A stretch of DNA of 64,000 nt, taken from positions 9,078,012-9,142,011 of the forward strand of contig CM059623.1 of NCBI GenBank assembly GCA_030435675.1. The letters are read 5' to 3'. Positions 32,657-43,865 of this stretch are shown here, one piece after another (the stretch's first letter is position 1; each line of letters opens with the position of its first letter). The notes under the pieces were generated by a model that had not been told where the DNA came from, did not search any database, and saw only the letters and a list, made by a program, of their open reading frames with translations. The position numbers were made by a program, and so were the translations under genes. Source of the DNA: Steinernema hermaphroditum (lineage: Eukaryota; Nematoda; Chromadorea; Rhabditida; Steinernematidae).

Positions 32657-35600
32657 ATGGAGGCGGTGCTAGTTTCGTTCCTCGACCGGCAGCTGAAGGT
32701 GAACAGCACCGAAGATGGTAATACCCTATTAACGCTGCATGCTGGTTAATAGCCACTGTTTTTAGCCAGGGAGATTGTGCAAAAAATCTCCAGTACTCCT
32801 CTCGTTGAAGCCTTGGAACTACGTGGTAACACAGTCGGCTTAGAAGGTGGTACAGCCATTGCCAGCGCATTGGAAACGCACCCAGAACTGAAGGTAGAGT
32901 TTTGTTTCGCTTGGTCATTTGAACTGAAGTGATCTATGTTTAGAGAGCTTTGTGGAGCGACATGTTCACTGGGAAGCTAAAGACAGAGATTCCACCCATT
33001 TTGGTATGCCCTTTCCAGCTGTTACTCCGTATGACGACATTGCTGTCTAGAAAACACTATGCCGGGCCATGATGGTAGCAAATGTGCAGCTGGTAGAATT
33101 GGATCTCTCTGACAACGCTTTTGGACCCATAGGAGCTGAAGGAATTCAGGAGTTTCTCAGAAGTCCCAGTGCCTTTTCGTTGGAGCACTTAAAGCTGAAT
33201 AATTGCGGACTGGGTGCCGGTGGCGAGGTACTAGTGTTCACTAGTTACATTCTATCTGTTTTGTACGATTTTTAGACTATCGCTCAGTGTTTGATCGATT
33301 GCCATCGGAGTGCTCGGGAAGAAGGCAGAGAGTTTCGATTGAAAACCTTTGTAGCTGGCAGAAACCGCCTAGAGAACCCGAGAGCTATTGCACTAGCAAA
33401 CGCATTCGAAACACTCAAGTCTCTGGAGGAAATCGAAATGTATCAAGACGGTATCAATCCGGACGGCATCATTGCTTTGAGCGCTGGTATTCTCAAGAAT
33501 CCAAATCTGCGGATACTAAACCTCTCGGACAACACATTCACTTCGAAGGGTGCCAAAACATTCGCTAAGGTAGTTTTACATCTTAATTCTACGTGTTTAC
33601 CTTTGGGTTGTAGACTTTGCAACATTTGAGCAAACTGGAAGTCATCAACTTCAGTGACTGTCTTTGTCGCGACTCCGGATCCAAGGCCATCATTCAACAT
33701 TTGAGCTCTGTCACACATCCAAATTTGAGGGTATGTGGTATCTGTATGGCAAGAGTAAATTAAAAAATTGTCAGGAAATAAACCTGGATGGGTGCGAAAT
33801 TTCTGCGGATGGAGCTGAAGCCCTGATTGGATTGATGAGGGAACGTCTACCTTCCGTTCGCTTGACCTTGTCCACAAACGCCTTCGGATCTCGCTTCGAA
33901 GATTTGGAAGCTATAGCTGCTACACACGGAAGGATCGAATTTGGCGACATTGAGTATAGAAAATTTCGAAAGCAATCTTTTCTTACAACATATTTGTTTC
34001 TTTAGCGACGACGAAGGTACTGCTGACGAAATGGAGGAAGATGAAGGGGATGAAATTGGTGCCGGTGACGGAGTCAGCGAAGAAGAAATCTTGCCCGAAC
34101 TTACTGAAGGGAAGCTAGTTTCGTTTCTCGACCGGCAACTGAAAGTGAACAGTGTCGAGGATGGTAATTACACTATATCGCTATGCGCTTTTTAACAACT
34201 ACTGTCTTTAGCCAGGGAGATTGTGCAAAAGATCCGCAATACTTCCCTCATTGAAGCCTTGGAAATGCGTGGTAACACAGTCGGCTTAGACGGTGGTACA
34301 GCCATTGCCAGCGCATTGGAAACGCATCCAGAACTGAAGGTAGATTTTTCTCTTTCTTGGTGGTTTGAAGTGAAGTGATCTATGTTTAGAGAGCTTTGTG
34401 GAGCGACATGTTTACTGGAAAGCTAAAGACAGAAATTCCACCCATTTTGGTATGAACTTTCCAGCTGTTACTCCGTATAACGACATTGTTGTTGTCTAGA
34501 AAACACTATGCCGGGCCATGATGGTAGCAAATGTGCAGCTGGTAGAATTGGATCTCTCTGACAATGCCTTTGGACCCATAGGAGCTGAAGGAATTCAGGA
34601 GTTCCTCAGAAGTCCCAGTGCTTTTTCGTTGGAGCACTTAAAGCTGAATAATTGCGGACTGGGTGCCGGTGGCGAGGTATTAGTGTTCCCTAGTTACATT
34701 ATATCTATTTTGTACGATTTTTAGACTATCGCTCAGTGTTTGATCGATTGCCATCGGAGTGCTCGGGAAGAAGGCAGAGAGTTTCGATTGAAGACCTTTG
34801 TAGCTGGCAGAAACCGCCTAGAGAACCCGAGAGCTATTGCACTAGCAAACGCATTCGAAACACTCAAGTCTCTGGAGGAAATCGAAATGTATCAAGACGG
34901 TATCAATCCGGACGGCATCATTGCTTTGAGCGCTGGTATTCTCAAGAATCCAAATCTGCGGATACTAAACCTCTCGGACAACACATTCACTTCGAAGGGT
35001 GCCAAAGCATTCGCTAAGGTAGTTTTATATTTTACATCTATGTGTTTACCTTTGGGTTGTAGACTTTGCAACATTTGAGCAAGCTGGAAGTCATCAACTT
35101 CAGTGACTGTCTTTGTCGCGACTTCGGATCCAAGGCCATCATTCAACATTTGAGCTCTGTCACACATCCAAATTTGAGGGTATGTGGTATCTGTATGGCA
35201 AGAGTAAATTAAAAAATTGTCAGGAAATAAACCTGGATGGGTGCGAAATTTCTGCGGATGGAGCTGAAGCCCTGATTGGATTGATGAGGGAACGTCTACC
35301 TTCCGTTCGCTTGACCTTGTCCACAAACGCCTTCGGATCTCGCTTCGAAGATTTGGAAGCTATAGGTGCTACACACGGAAAAATCGAATTTGGTGACATT
35401 GAGTATGAAAAATTTCGTTGTCGAAAAAATGAAATGGTTTTCTAGCGACGACGAAGGTTCTGCTGACGAAATGGAGGAAGATGAAGGGGGTGAAATGGGT
35501 GATGGTGACGGAGTAAGCGAAGAAGAAATCCTGCCTGAACCTAGTGAAGGGAAGTTAGTGTCGTTTCTCGACCGGCAACTGAAAGTGAACAGCGCAGACG

Positions 35601-36927
35601 ATGGTTTGTTTGCAGTTCGCTATATTGAGATGATTATATGGTCAATTTTTAGCCAGGGAGATTGTACAAAAGATCCGCAACACTCCCCTCATTGAAGCCT
35701 TGGAACTACGTGGCAATACGGTCGGCTTAAAAGGTGGTACAGCCATTGCCAGCGCATTGGAAACGCACCCAGAACTGAAGGTAGAGTTTTGTTTCGCTTG
35801 GTCATTTGAACTGAAGTGATCTATGTTTAGAGAGCTTTGTGGAGCGACATGTTCACTGGGAAGCTAAAGACAGAGATTCCACCCATTTTGGTATGCCCTT
35901 TCCAGCTGTTACTCCGTATGACAACATTGTTGTCTAGAAAACACTATGCCGAGCCATGATGGTAGCAAATGTGCAGCTGGTAGAATTGGATCTCTCTGAC
36001 AACGCTTTTGGACCCATAGGAGCTGAAGGAATTCAGGAGTTTCTCAGAAGTCCCAGTGCCTTTTCGTTGGAGCACTTAAAGCTGAATAATTGCGGACTGG
36101 GTGCCGGTGGCGAGGTACTAGTGTTCACTAGTTACATTCTATCTGTTTTGTACGATTTTTAGACTATCGCTCAGTGTTTGATCGATTGCCATCGGAGTGC
36201 TCGGGAAGAAGGCAGAGAGTTTCGATTGAAGACCTTTGTAGCTGGCAGAAACCGCCTAGAGAACCCGAGAGCTATTGCACTAGCAAACGCATTCGAAACA
36301 CTCAAGTCTCTGGAGGAAATCGAAATGTATCAAGACGGTATCAATCCGGACGGCATCATTGCTTTGAGCGCTGGTATTCTCAAGAATCCAAATCTGCGGA
36401 TACTAAACCTCTCGGACAACACATTCACTTCGAAGGGTGCCAAAGCATTCGCTAAGGTAGTTTTACATCTTGATTCTCCGTATTTACCTTTGGGTTTTAG
36501 ACTTTGCAACATTTGAACAAGCTGGAAGTCATCAACTTCAGTGACTGTCTTTGTCGCGACTCCGGATCCAAGGCCATCATTCAGCATTTGAGCTCTGTCA
36601 CACATCCAAATTTGAGAGTATTCGGTATCTGTATGGCAAGAGTAAATTTAAAAATTGTCAGGAAATAAACCTGGATGGGTGCGAAATTTCCGCGGATGGA
36701 GCTGAAGCCCTCATTGGATTGATGAGGGAACGACTACCTTCCGTTTGCTTGACCTTGTCCACAAACGCCTTCGGATCTCGCTTCGAAGATTTGGAAGCTA
36801 TAGGTGCTACACACGGAAAAATCGAATTTGGTGACATTGAGTAAGGAAAACGTAATTTTTCTTTCAACATGCCATGTTTTCTAGCGACGATGAAGGTACT
36901 GGCGACGAAGAAGAATACGATGGCTGA
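32657..36927 (+). CDS. RANGAP1: Triple-module Ran GTPase-activating protein in one reading frame
   Basis: RanGAP stimulates GTP hydrolysis on cytoplasmic Ran. Twenty-two exons: 32657-32717; 32766-32893, 32944-33003, 33051-33227, 33276-33569, 33614-33730, 33775-33953; 34006-34163; 34212-34339, 34390-34449, 34500-34676, 34725-35018, 35063-35179, 35224-35402; 35446-35603; 35653-35780, 35831-35890, 35938-36114, 36163-36456, 36501-36617, 36662-36840; 36885-36927 (1094 aa). Six exons forming a complete leucine-rich-repeat domain occur three times, joined by acidic linkers (exons 34006-34163 and 35446-35603). All splice sites and phases are intact. RanGAP hallmarks recur in each: LSDNAFGP, LKLNNCG, AGRNRLEN, DNTFTSKGAK. 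The end is a short acidic tail (DDDEGTGDEEEYDG) without the vertebrate SUMO-accepting C-terminal domain. MFTGRL of human RanGAP reads MFTGKL in all three. A collapsed or expanded assembly is possible but the copies differ. Confidence 0.9.
32766..36884 (+). repeat. Threefold tandem repeat of a 1.44-kb genomic unit within RanGAP
   Basis: Equivalent points lie at 32766, 34212 and 35653 (periods 1446 and 1441). Exons and introns are both copied, with very high identity and scattered substitutions plus small intron length changes. The most different parts are the introns before the linker exons (33954-34005 and 35403-35445). Confidence 0.95.
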
Positions 36928-36949
36928 AACATGTTGCTCAGGTTGTGAT

Positions 36950-36975
36950 TATTTGTTGTTGTTGTTGTTGTTATT
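36950..36975 (+). repeat. TTG trinucleotide microsatellite
   Basis: A run of about seven TTG units in the 165-bp gap between RanGAP and C1D. Confidence 0.85.
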
Positions 36976-37092
36976 ATATCTTGCGATTAATAATTTATGG
37001 TCAATTTTCTTTCGTTGCGCAGGTTGTTGTCCGTAATTACCGCATGTGCAATGTCTTTTCTATCATGTTGTGTTCAGTGCGAGATTTAAGCA

Positions 37093-37596
37093 ATGTCGGC
37101 CATTCCTCAAGACATTCTACTGAAATTAACAAAACTCATCGAAAGCATCGACAACGTCGAAGAGGCCGCTGACGCGCTCATTGGCCTTTCAGATCCAGGA
37201 GACGTAAGTGGGACTTCGTCTGCGTATTGAACTCGCTTGTATTTGCAGAGAACAACGATAGAAAATGTGCGGATGGAACTGGCGACACTCTTCTCGCTGA
37301 ACACGTTGTTTTGGGCAAATGCGCGCATCGAAGGTAGAGATCCCAATGCAAACGAAGAATTAATGGCGGAATTAGTTAGTTGTTGAAGTACTTGGACGAA
37401 AGTGTATGGTAATTTTCAGAAACGAACCAAAGAGTACATGAAAAGGTTGAAGGAAGTGGATGACATGGAAAATCGCCCGAAGGTCAATCAGAAGGTCGCG
37501 ACTGCCCTCGTCAGGAATGCGATGTTCGACGTCAATGAAGAGAACAAGAAGCGCACAGAAGCTCTGAGTGGCGATGGTACCACCGCGGGGAATTAA
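37093..37596 (+). CDS. C1D: Nuclear nucleic-acid-binding protein C1D (Lrp1/Rrp47-like)
   Basis: Cofactor of the nuclear exosome (with RRP6) in rRNA and snRNA 3' processing. Three exons: 37093-37203, 37249-37374, 37420-37596 (137 aa), all GT-AG. It has the Sas10/C1D fold pattern: an N-terminal helix, then LATLFSLNTLFWANARIEG, then the family segment KEYMKRLKEVDD and a basic C-terminus with RNAMFDVNEENKKR. Length matches human C1D. It starts 165 bp after the RanGAP stop on the same strand, so co-transcription is plausible. Confidence 0.88.
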
Positions 37597-37822
37597 TGCC
37601 TGTTGTTATTGAGTTGTTGATTTTTTACGTCTTGTACGACTCAAAGATTTAATGTTTCACTAGAATAAGATTTTCAGATGCTCTCTTTGCGTCATATGTT
37701 CATAGCAGGAAGCAACACCAACCCTGAAAGACTTTTGCTGAGTTCTTCCATGTAAAGATTGTTTTATGTCCTTTGTACAACATGAGGATCATCAGATGCG
37801 AACGGAAGACGCCACATCCTCG

Positions 37823-38932
37823 TCAGTCTTTCGATTTGCACAGCGCGTGGATGAGCATCGCCATGACGAGCAGAAGAAGGAGCGCTATGAAGATGAGGTG
37901 CATGGTGACGGACATCCACGCGGCCCAGTAGAGACTCCACTCACAGTGGTTCTGCTCGAACATTGAGTCGTCGTGGTGCACTCGGCCGCGGATCGAGTAG
38001 ATCCAGTCACAGCCTAGATGTCGAGAGTACTGTTAGTGGTGCACTATGTGTTTACCCAGAATGAGCCAGACGATGATGACGAGGAGGAGGATGATCTCAC
38101 ATCCTTTCTTCGCTACGTCGGCGGCGAGAGATCGTTTTGAGCCGACGGGAAGAGGCCAGAGCAAGTAAATTTTGAAAGTGGCGAAGACGATGAAGAGAGA
38201 GCCCATGACTAGCATGTATATCGGAATCAGAGGTTGGGCCGGACAGAAGGGTATGTTGAAGGCGCCGACCATGATCATCCCAAAGCCCCACAGGGCCAAG
38301 CAGACCAGAAGAACGATCCAGACGTCTGAATCGAATCCCTCGAGAAAGGTTTTAAAGGTCCAGCAACTTACACACAGGGACGCAGTCGTCCAAGAAGAGT
38401 CCGAAATTCCGGGCGAATTCTACCGTATCCCCGGAGTGGGAATACACTTCGGAGAGTTTGTCATAAGCCCTATGACTTGTAGCCGAAGTGGACGCTTCCG
38501 ATGGAGGTAGGGTAGTGGGGAGGTAGACCTTGTGGTTCCGAGTCGAGTCGCCTCCGAAGTACTCGACGTCATCGGAGTGGCGGACCGACTTCTGAGAGGC
38601 GCGCGACGGGTAAGAAGGAGGCTGTTGGCCGAAGCAATATGGAGTCGGGTCGATGCGCAGTCTGCAGACAGAAGATCAGACACGAGACTAGACGGGAAGA
38701 TCGACAATGCTGTCTATCAGACGGTTTTATTAGTTTTACTAGTCCTACCGTAAGCTGTTGATTTAAAAAGAGGTAAAACAATAGCACTGCAGTACTAAAC
38801 ACATCCGATGCCCTCGGGCACCCTCAAACTCGGATGGAAGCACGTAAAGCTGCACATTAGATCAAGCCCTCTCAGGAACAAAGAAGAAACTTACGGTCCC
38901 CGGGAATTGCGGGATTCGCGATTCAGTTCCAT
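37823..38932 (-). CDS. TMEM272-like four-helix membrane protein
   Basis: Function unknown; the family is common in nematodes. Four minus-strand exons: 38932-38895, 38661-38372, 38325-38056, 38013-37823 (262 aa). About 110 N-terminal residues are polar, Ser/Pro/Tyr-rich and probably cytosolic. Four hydrophobic segments follow: WIVLLVCLALWGFGMIMVGA, IPIYMLVMGSLFIVFATFKI, IILLLVIIVWLILG, and MSVTMHLIFIALLLLVMAML. The family block CPAQPLIPIYMLV lies between the first two, and a GCDWIY stretch and paired cysteines after the third. A CGACCAG acceptor abuts the ATG. The first exon encodes only 12 residues and is the least certain part. Confidence 0.8.
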
Positions 38933-40290
38933 CTGGTCGAAAGCGCCGAAAGTCTCCGTGGAATGCGAAGAAGCGGACCGATTGTGCTGAAAAGACCGGG
39001 GATAGAGGAAGACCTGAAGGGGCTGAGGCAAGAATCCGAGTGGCAAACGGTGACGTCGCTGTTTACGACGCCAATAATGGAATTTCGGAAGAAGAAGTGC
39101 ACTCCTATTAGGTTGGCGTCGACTGAATCTCCGAGCCATTGCGCTCGATGAAGTTTGCGCCAAAATCTAAAGTTTCGCCGGACGTTCCATGAATGATTCA
39201 TTACCGGAGAGGGCGAAGAGGAAAACACCGAATTCGGGGAATAATAGTACATTTCGAGACTTTTTTGGAAGGAATGACGCGAGGAGAGCGTGTTTTACGC
39301 CCTTTAAGGGTGCGCGGGGTGAGCAGACCTAATCTGTTTGAGGAGACGGTAAGAGCGGTGGCACCGCCAAGTGCACTCTCGGTGCAAACAAAAAATGGCC
39401 AAAGCCGGAACTCTCCCGGAGCAAGGGAGTCGTATAGGCGCGCCTCAGGATGCACGCGAAGGTGCGATAATGGGATATTTGGAATGGAAAGGCAAACAGA
39501 GGCGCGGCGGTAACAGAAGCCCGATCGCTGTCCACAGAAACATAAAGGGAACGACGCGTATCGATCGCCTCGATAACACAAACTTCGGATTCCTTTCCGG
39601 GCCAGAGGATCGAAGAGCGCAAACGCGGCCATAAAACAAAGGACCGTAATTCGAAAAGCACATAAAAGGTCTAGACCTTCTCTGCAGACAAAAAAGGGCC
39701 CAAACAAATAGAGAGCCAAGAATCGCTTACTCCTTCAGGAAAAGTCGTGGTTATTGCTGTGTTGGACGAAGTCGTCGAGTTGAGAATCCCCTTGCGACTC
39801 ATTCTGAAAGGTCCAAAGCCTCTGATAAGCAAGAAGATCAAGACAGATGCCCTAACTGTCACTTAGGCGGCAAAATTACTGTAATCTGGATAGGAAAACA
39901 CGAAGCAGTTAATTGGGAGGAGAGTGATGGAGCGCGATCATGGCGCCCCACCACCCCGAAGAATGACGACGAAAAGCAAACAAGGCAACCGAACACTTTT
40001 CGTCTTCCGCACCGCCGACGGCCGACGAAGATTCAGCGATCATTCGTCAGCTTCGTCTTCTTCTTCCTTTGACTCACTTTCACGCTTGATTATTTGTGTT
40101 TCACGTTGAATCACGCGGCGTCGCCCCCGCGAAGAGGGCCTCACAAGGCTCAGGAAAACGACAAACAGCCGAGGCTAGCGTTCCCAATTCGAGAGATCCT
40201 AACTCGATAAGGCACAATCAACGGAATTATAATGCGATCACAAGTGAAGAAAACAACAAGGAGGCTATTTACAGGCGACAGAGAACGGAC
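38933..40290. other. No gene seen
   Basis: Intergenic between CCDC12 and the TMEM272-like gene, both on the minus strand. Several overlapping frames are open (for example 39201-39719) but none has motifs or intron signals that join into a gene. Confidence 0.5.
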
Positions 40291-40946
40291 TTAGTCCTCC
40301 TCTTGAAGTCCGGCCCGCATAGCTGAGTTCACGGCGGTGGCGAGATCGTTTTCACCGGTGGCGAGGCGCTGTCTGATGAGCTGGTTTATCGACCTTTGCG
40401 TCTGGCGCTCCAGCTTCTCGAGGCGCGCTTTCACATCACGCTTCAGGTCCCAGTCCAGCTTCCGAGGGGCCAACGTATTGACACTCTAAATGCAAAGGAT
40501 AAACAAACAGCGATAGGGGCGCGCGCCTACGATCTCTTGTATGACGGTTGTGTCGTTCGTATCGGCCAGCTGATCTTGTAGTTGTTCGTCGACGACATTC
40601 AGATTCCTGCTCGGATTCTTGTCGCCTTCGATGAATACTTCGGGATCGTAGGAGCGGAATGAAGGGAGCCTAAAATAGTCACGTTAAGTATGCAATACAA
40701 CAATATAATTCCGAAGCTACAGAGATTTTGTACTCCTCGGCGCTTTTCGGAACCCATAAAGCTGCGAACTTACTTGTTGGGATTGATCTCGGCCTTATCC
40801 TGGCCCATCTCTTCCACGTAATCTTCTTCCTGCATTTCAACTCCATGTACCACCGACTTCATCTTCATTAGGCGCTTTCTCCGCTCGGCGGCGATCTTCT
40901 CTGCCTCCGACACCAGGCTAACCTCCTCTTCATCGCTGGATCCCAT
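40291..40946 (-). CDS. CCDC12: CCDC12-like spliceosome-associated protein
   Basis: Small protein of activated spliceosomes. Three minus-strand exons: 40946-40774, 40669-40531, 40485-40291 (168 aa). The C-terminal block LAPRKLDWDLKRDVKARLEK is the family signature, followed by KLERQTQRSINQLIRQRL and an acidic end. The middle carries FRSYDPEVFIEGDK and the N-terminus is an acidic then basic helix. All introns are GT-AG. An acceptor TATGCAG lies 15 bases before the ATG. It is 177 bp after MRPL22 and probably in the same transcription unit. Confidence 0.9.
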
Positions 40947-41123
40947 CTCGCACTTTGTTATCTGCATAGCGCACAGGTACAACAGTCAAACAACGTAGAG
41001 AATTGAAATAACGCAACGTTTGTTGGAAACAGAAAAAGAACGAGGAACGCATCGCTTCGAATGTATACTCTTTGTGCAAAACAACAACGCATTCGTCAAC
41101 AAAACAACTACAACGTGCACGGC

Positions 41124-41995
41124 CTAAATTGAGTACTTGAACGAGCGGCTTCGGAGATACGCGTAGTAGTCTTCCATCTTCTCCCAGCCGTCCTTGGGTT
41201 TCACGCGTCCTTTGTAGGACGGACCTTCGCCCTCCTCGAGTCTAGAAAGTCGCCATCGTTAGAATGCCCAGTGGCGCTTTAGATACCTGACGTAAAGATG
41301 TATGTATCGGTATCTGATCACATTCCAGTTCTCACGGGCGTGACGTCTCGCGCCCTTCACGATCTCCGACTGGATAGGGAAACACTCAGCCACGAACATC
41401 TCGCTCGGGTATTCAATGTGGAATTCATTCTTTGCCCGATCCTTCGCTTCTTCTAGCACCTCCGCCAAAATCATGCAACCCTAAACCAACGACTAATTGT
41501 GAGAACATCTCCTCCTCTACCGTATACCTTCACGAGCTTGTACCTCAATTGCATGATCGCTTCGTCGACGTTCATTCTATTCGCGAAATGGCATGCCGTC
41601 CACATGCGCTTGGGACTGTAGTGGATCGATTGGCGACAGTGGAACACTTCGCGTGGCTTCGGGAGGCCCGTTTCGGGAACGACGTAGTTTGGAGGCCACA
41701 CGACCTTGTTGTAGTACTCCCACTTCTCGGGGGTGACTCCGTAGCCTTTGACAGGATCGACATCTCCCTCGTCGCCGTTGGGCTTCTTGCTGAGGTCCCA
41801 CTCCGGAGCGAAGTAGACCTTCGACGACGGCTTCTCGAACCGCTGGATCGTCGGCTTTGCGAACTGGGATCGCAGCTTCCACTTCTCCTCGTTGCTCAGA
41901 TTCTCGGCTTCCGTGGCAGATCGGACGATGCCGTTCTCGCCGATGGCGTGAAGACGCCGCGTTGCCGAAAGGATTGAAGCTCCTCGTTTCAGCAT
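41124..41995 (-). CDS. MRPL22: Mitochondrial ribosomal protein uL22m
   Basis: Component of the mitochondrial large subunit near the exit tunnel. Three minus-strand exons: 41995-41528, 41480-41287, 41241-41124 (259 aa). The N-terminus MLKRGASILSATRRLHAIG is a mitochondrial presequence. The uL22 core starts at HYSPKRMWTACHFANRMNVD and continues with ILAEVLEEAKDRAKNEF and the hairpin region MFVAECFPIQSEIVKGARRH. The C-terminus is an extension (EKMEDYYAYLRSRSF). The start lies five bases after a CTTTCAG acceptor. It follows SMPD2 by 261 bp. Confidence 0.88.
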
Positions 41996-42100
41996 GACGC
42001 CTGAAAGGCAATGCACAAATCTTAAGACATACATGAACAGGCAGATAGATGGCAACGGATCAAACCGATGCGACGAGGTTGCCGTACAAGATAGAAACTA

Positions 42101-42106
42101 TTTATT
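42101..42106 (-). terminator. AATAAA poly(A) signal of SMPD2
   Basis: Minus-strand AATAAA about 150 nt after the SMPD2 stop and about 106 nt before the MRPL22 start, a spacing typical of nematode operons. Confidence 0.5.
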
Positions 42107-42256
42107 ATAGAATTAATTGAACTTAGCTGGTTGTGATGTATCTACAGGTGTTAGGCAATAAATAGGAAACGACTAGAGCAGATCAGAAATCAGAACCTCT
42201 GGAAAGACAACAGGAATGGCTACGAATGGAAAAACTCGTAAATAGCTCGCAGACAG

Positions 42257-43723
42257 CTAATCGTTAAGTAACTGTTGCATGGAGAGTTTGGCCGCCTTCA
42301 GAGCTTTCAGCTCCATGGTTAATCCGATGATTCCGTACCATAAGCAGAATCCGAAGACGAGGGTCAGTATGAAACGGCCGATCGTAGCGCTAGCAGTGAA
42401 GAAGGAGCTCGAAAAATTCACCTCAAAAGCGATGGTGGCGACAATCATCGCCAGCAGAATCACGCAAACAGCCAGATACAATCGCCTGTCCCACAGCGCT
42501 CGCATTTCCCCTTCTCCCAGGATGTTCAACGACTCGTTCAGAATGTCCATATCACGTTTAGGCTTCTCGCCAGATTCTATATCCTTAGACGAAGAGCCTA
42601 AAACCGGACGGCTCTCATAATCGGAACGAAGACCATACGTACCGTTCTCGATCTCAAAGAGTGAGTAGACGCCAAGATGGTCCGAATAGTCGATGTTCTT
42701 GGGACCGGGGATCTTCCCCAGCCGGTTTTCACATTCCACCAGGCGGATTTTAGCTTAAATTACTCACAGCTACTCATTTACAAAAGTGGTCACTAACCTT
42801 TTCCACTTTTGAACATGATGTAGTCAAGACGCTTGCCCTGGGGGGCTTCCTTCAAGAGATAATCCGCTGTGTAGTTATTGTCAGGACGATCGCATGTCAT
42901 TCCTTTACAAGAACTGTCGCCGTTCTTTGAAAAGGGAGTTTGATTCTGGTTGTGATCGAGAGGGATGGTTACCGGTCTTTCTAACCACGAGTCTCGAAGG
43001 TGCGCGTTGTTGATGATGAGGCGATAGCCGAGGTCTTCAGGCTCTATGTTGAAATCGCCGGTCAGGATGGAACAGTCCGACAACGCTTCAGTGTGTCTTA
43101 CGAACTGGGACAGTTCGAACGCTTGGGAGAGGCGATGGGGCAGGAACAGATCGTTTTTACGATTGTACTCAGCGTGTAGCTGAAACAGATAACAGTAAGA
43201 GCTTTCCGTGATAACTTCTTACATGAGTTGTGTAAAACGATACATGGAGATCGCCAACTGCCAGGAGAACGAGACCAACTACTTTGCCGCCAAACCAATC
43301 ACCTCTAAACATCAAAACATAAGCTAGAGATAAAGAAGGCGCAGAAATAACCTGTGAACATGATGAGCAAATCCGTTTAAGGAGTAACGGTGCATGAGAG
43401 TGGATACGATCGGATGCTTGGTGATTACGCACACTCCACTACCCGTAAATCCGCTGTGAAAGTAGTGCGAGTAGGGGTAAACGGCCGTCAGAGCAGCAGA
43501 GATCGACAAATAGTCCCTCTCACTCCAGATCTCCTGCAGAGAAATCACGTCGTACTCCGTTTCCAGCAACGCTTCCACCAGCTTCTCTAATCGGTATTTC
43601 CGGTCTTTGCTTCCGATCGGCCAAGGTTGAGGAAGTGCCCTGGAATCAAATGGAGTCATTTCAATCGTCGTAATCTGCTACATACCAACAGTTAAGTGTG
43701 ACCACCCGTAGAAATTTAGACAT
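42257..43723 (-). CDS. SMPD2: Neutral sphingomyelinase (SMPD2 type)
   Basis: Hydrolyses sphingomyelin-type phospholipids; membrane-bound Mg-dependent DNase-I-fold phosphodiesterase. Five minus-strand exons: 43723-43686, 43639-43352, 43304-43223, 43179-42798, 42753-42257 (428 aa). The fold starts FLRVVTLNCW. The metal-binding Glu lies in DVISLQEIWSE, GDFNIEPEDLG holds the catalytic Asp/Asn, and YSDHLGVY has the terminal Asp-His pair. Two C-terminal transmembrane helices (LYLAVCVILLAMIVATIAF and FILTLVFGFCLWYGIIGL) match SMPD2 topology. A TTTTTCAG acceptor is one base before the ATG. It lies 142 bp after RWDD4 on the same strand. Confidence 0.93.
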
Positions 43724-43826
43724 CCTGAAAAACCAATTTTATGAGCAAAGCAATCAAAAAGCGCTAGAGGTAAATGCATCTAGAACGAAACTGCAGATAA
43801 AAAAACTGACAAGAAATAAGCAAACA

Positions 43827-43832
43827 TTTATT
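43827..43832 (-). terminator. AATAAA poly(A) signal of RWDD4
   Basis: Minus-strand AATAAA about 34 nt after the RWDD4 stop and 104 nt before the SMPD2 start with its TTTTTCAG acceptor. Confidence 0.55.
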
Positions 43833-43865
43833 CGTTGATCTAATTGACCCGTTATCATCAGTGAA

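Noticed and set aside
34006..35603. Three separate RanGAP genes instead of one
   Set aside because: Copies two and three have no start exon and copies one and two have no stop or poly(A) signal; the linker exons fuse tail to head in frame.
39201..39719. Minus-strand open frame of 172 codons
   Set aside because: No motif, unlikely composition, overlapping frames open on both strands, and no splice signals linking it to a neighbour.
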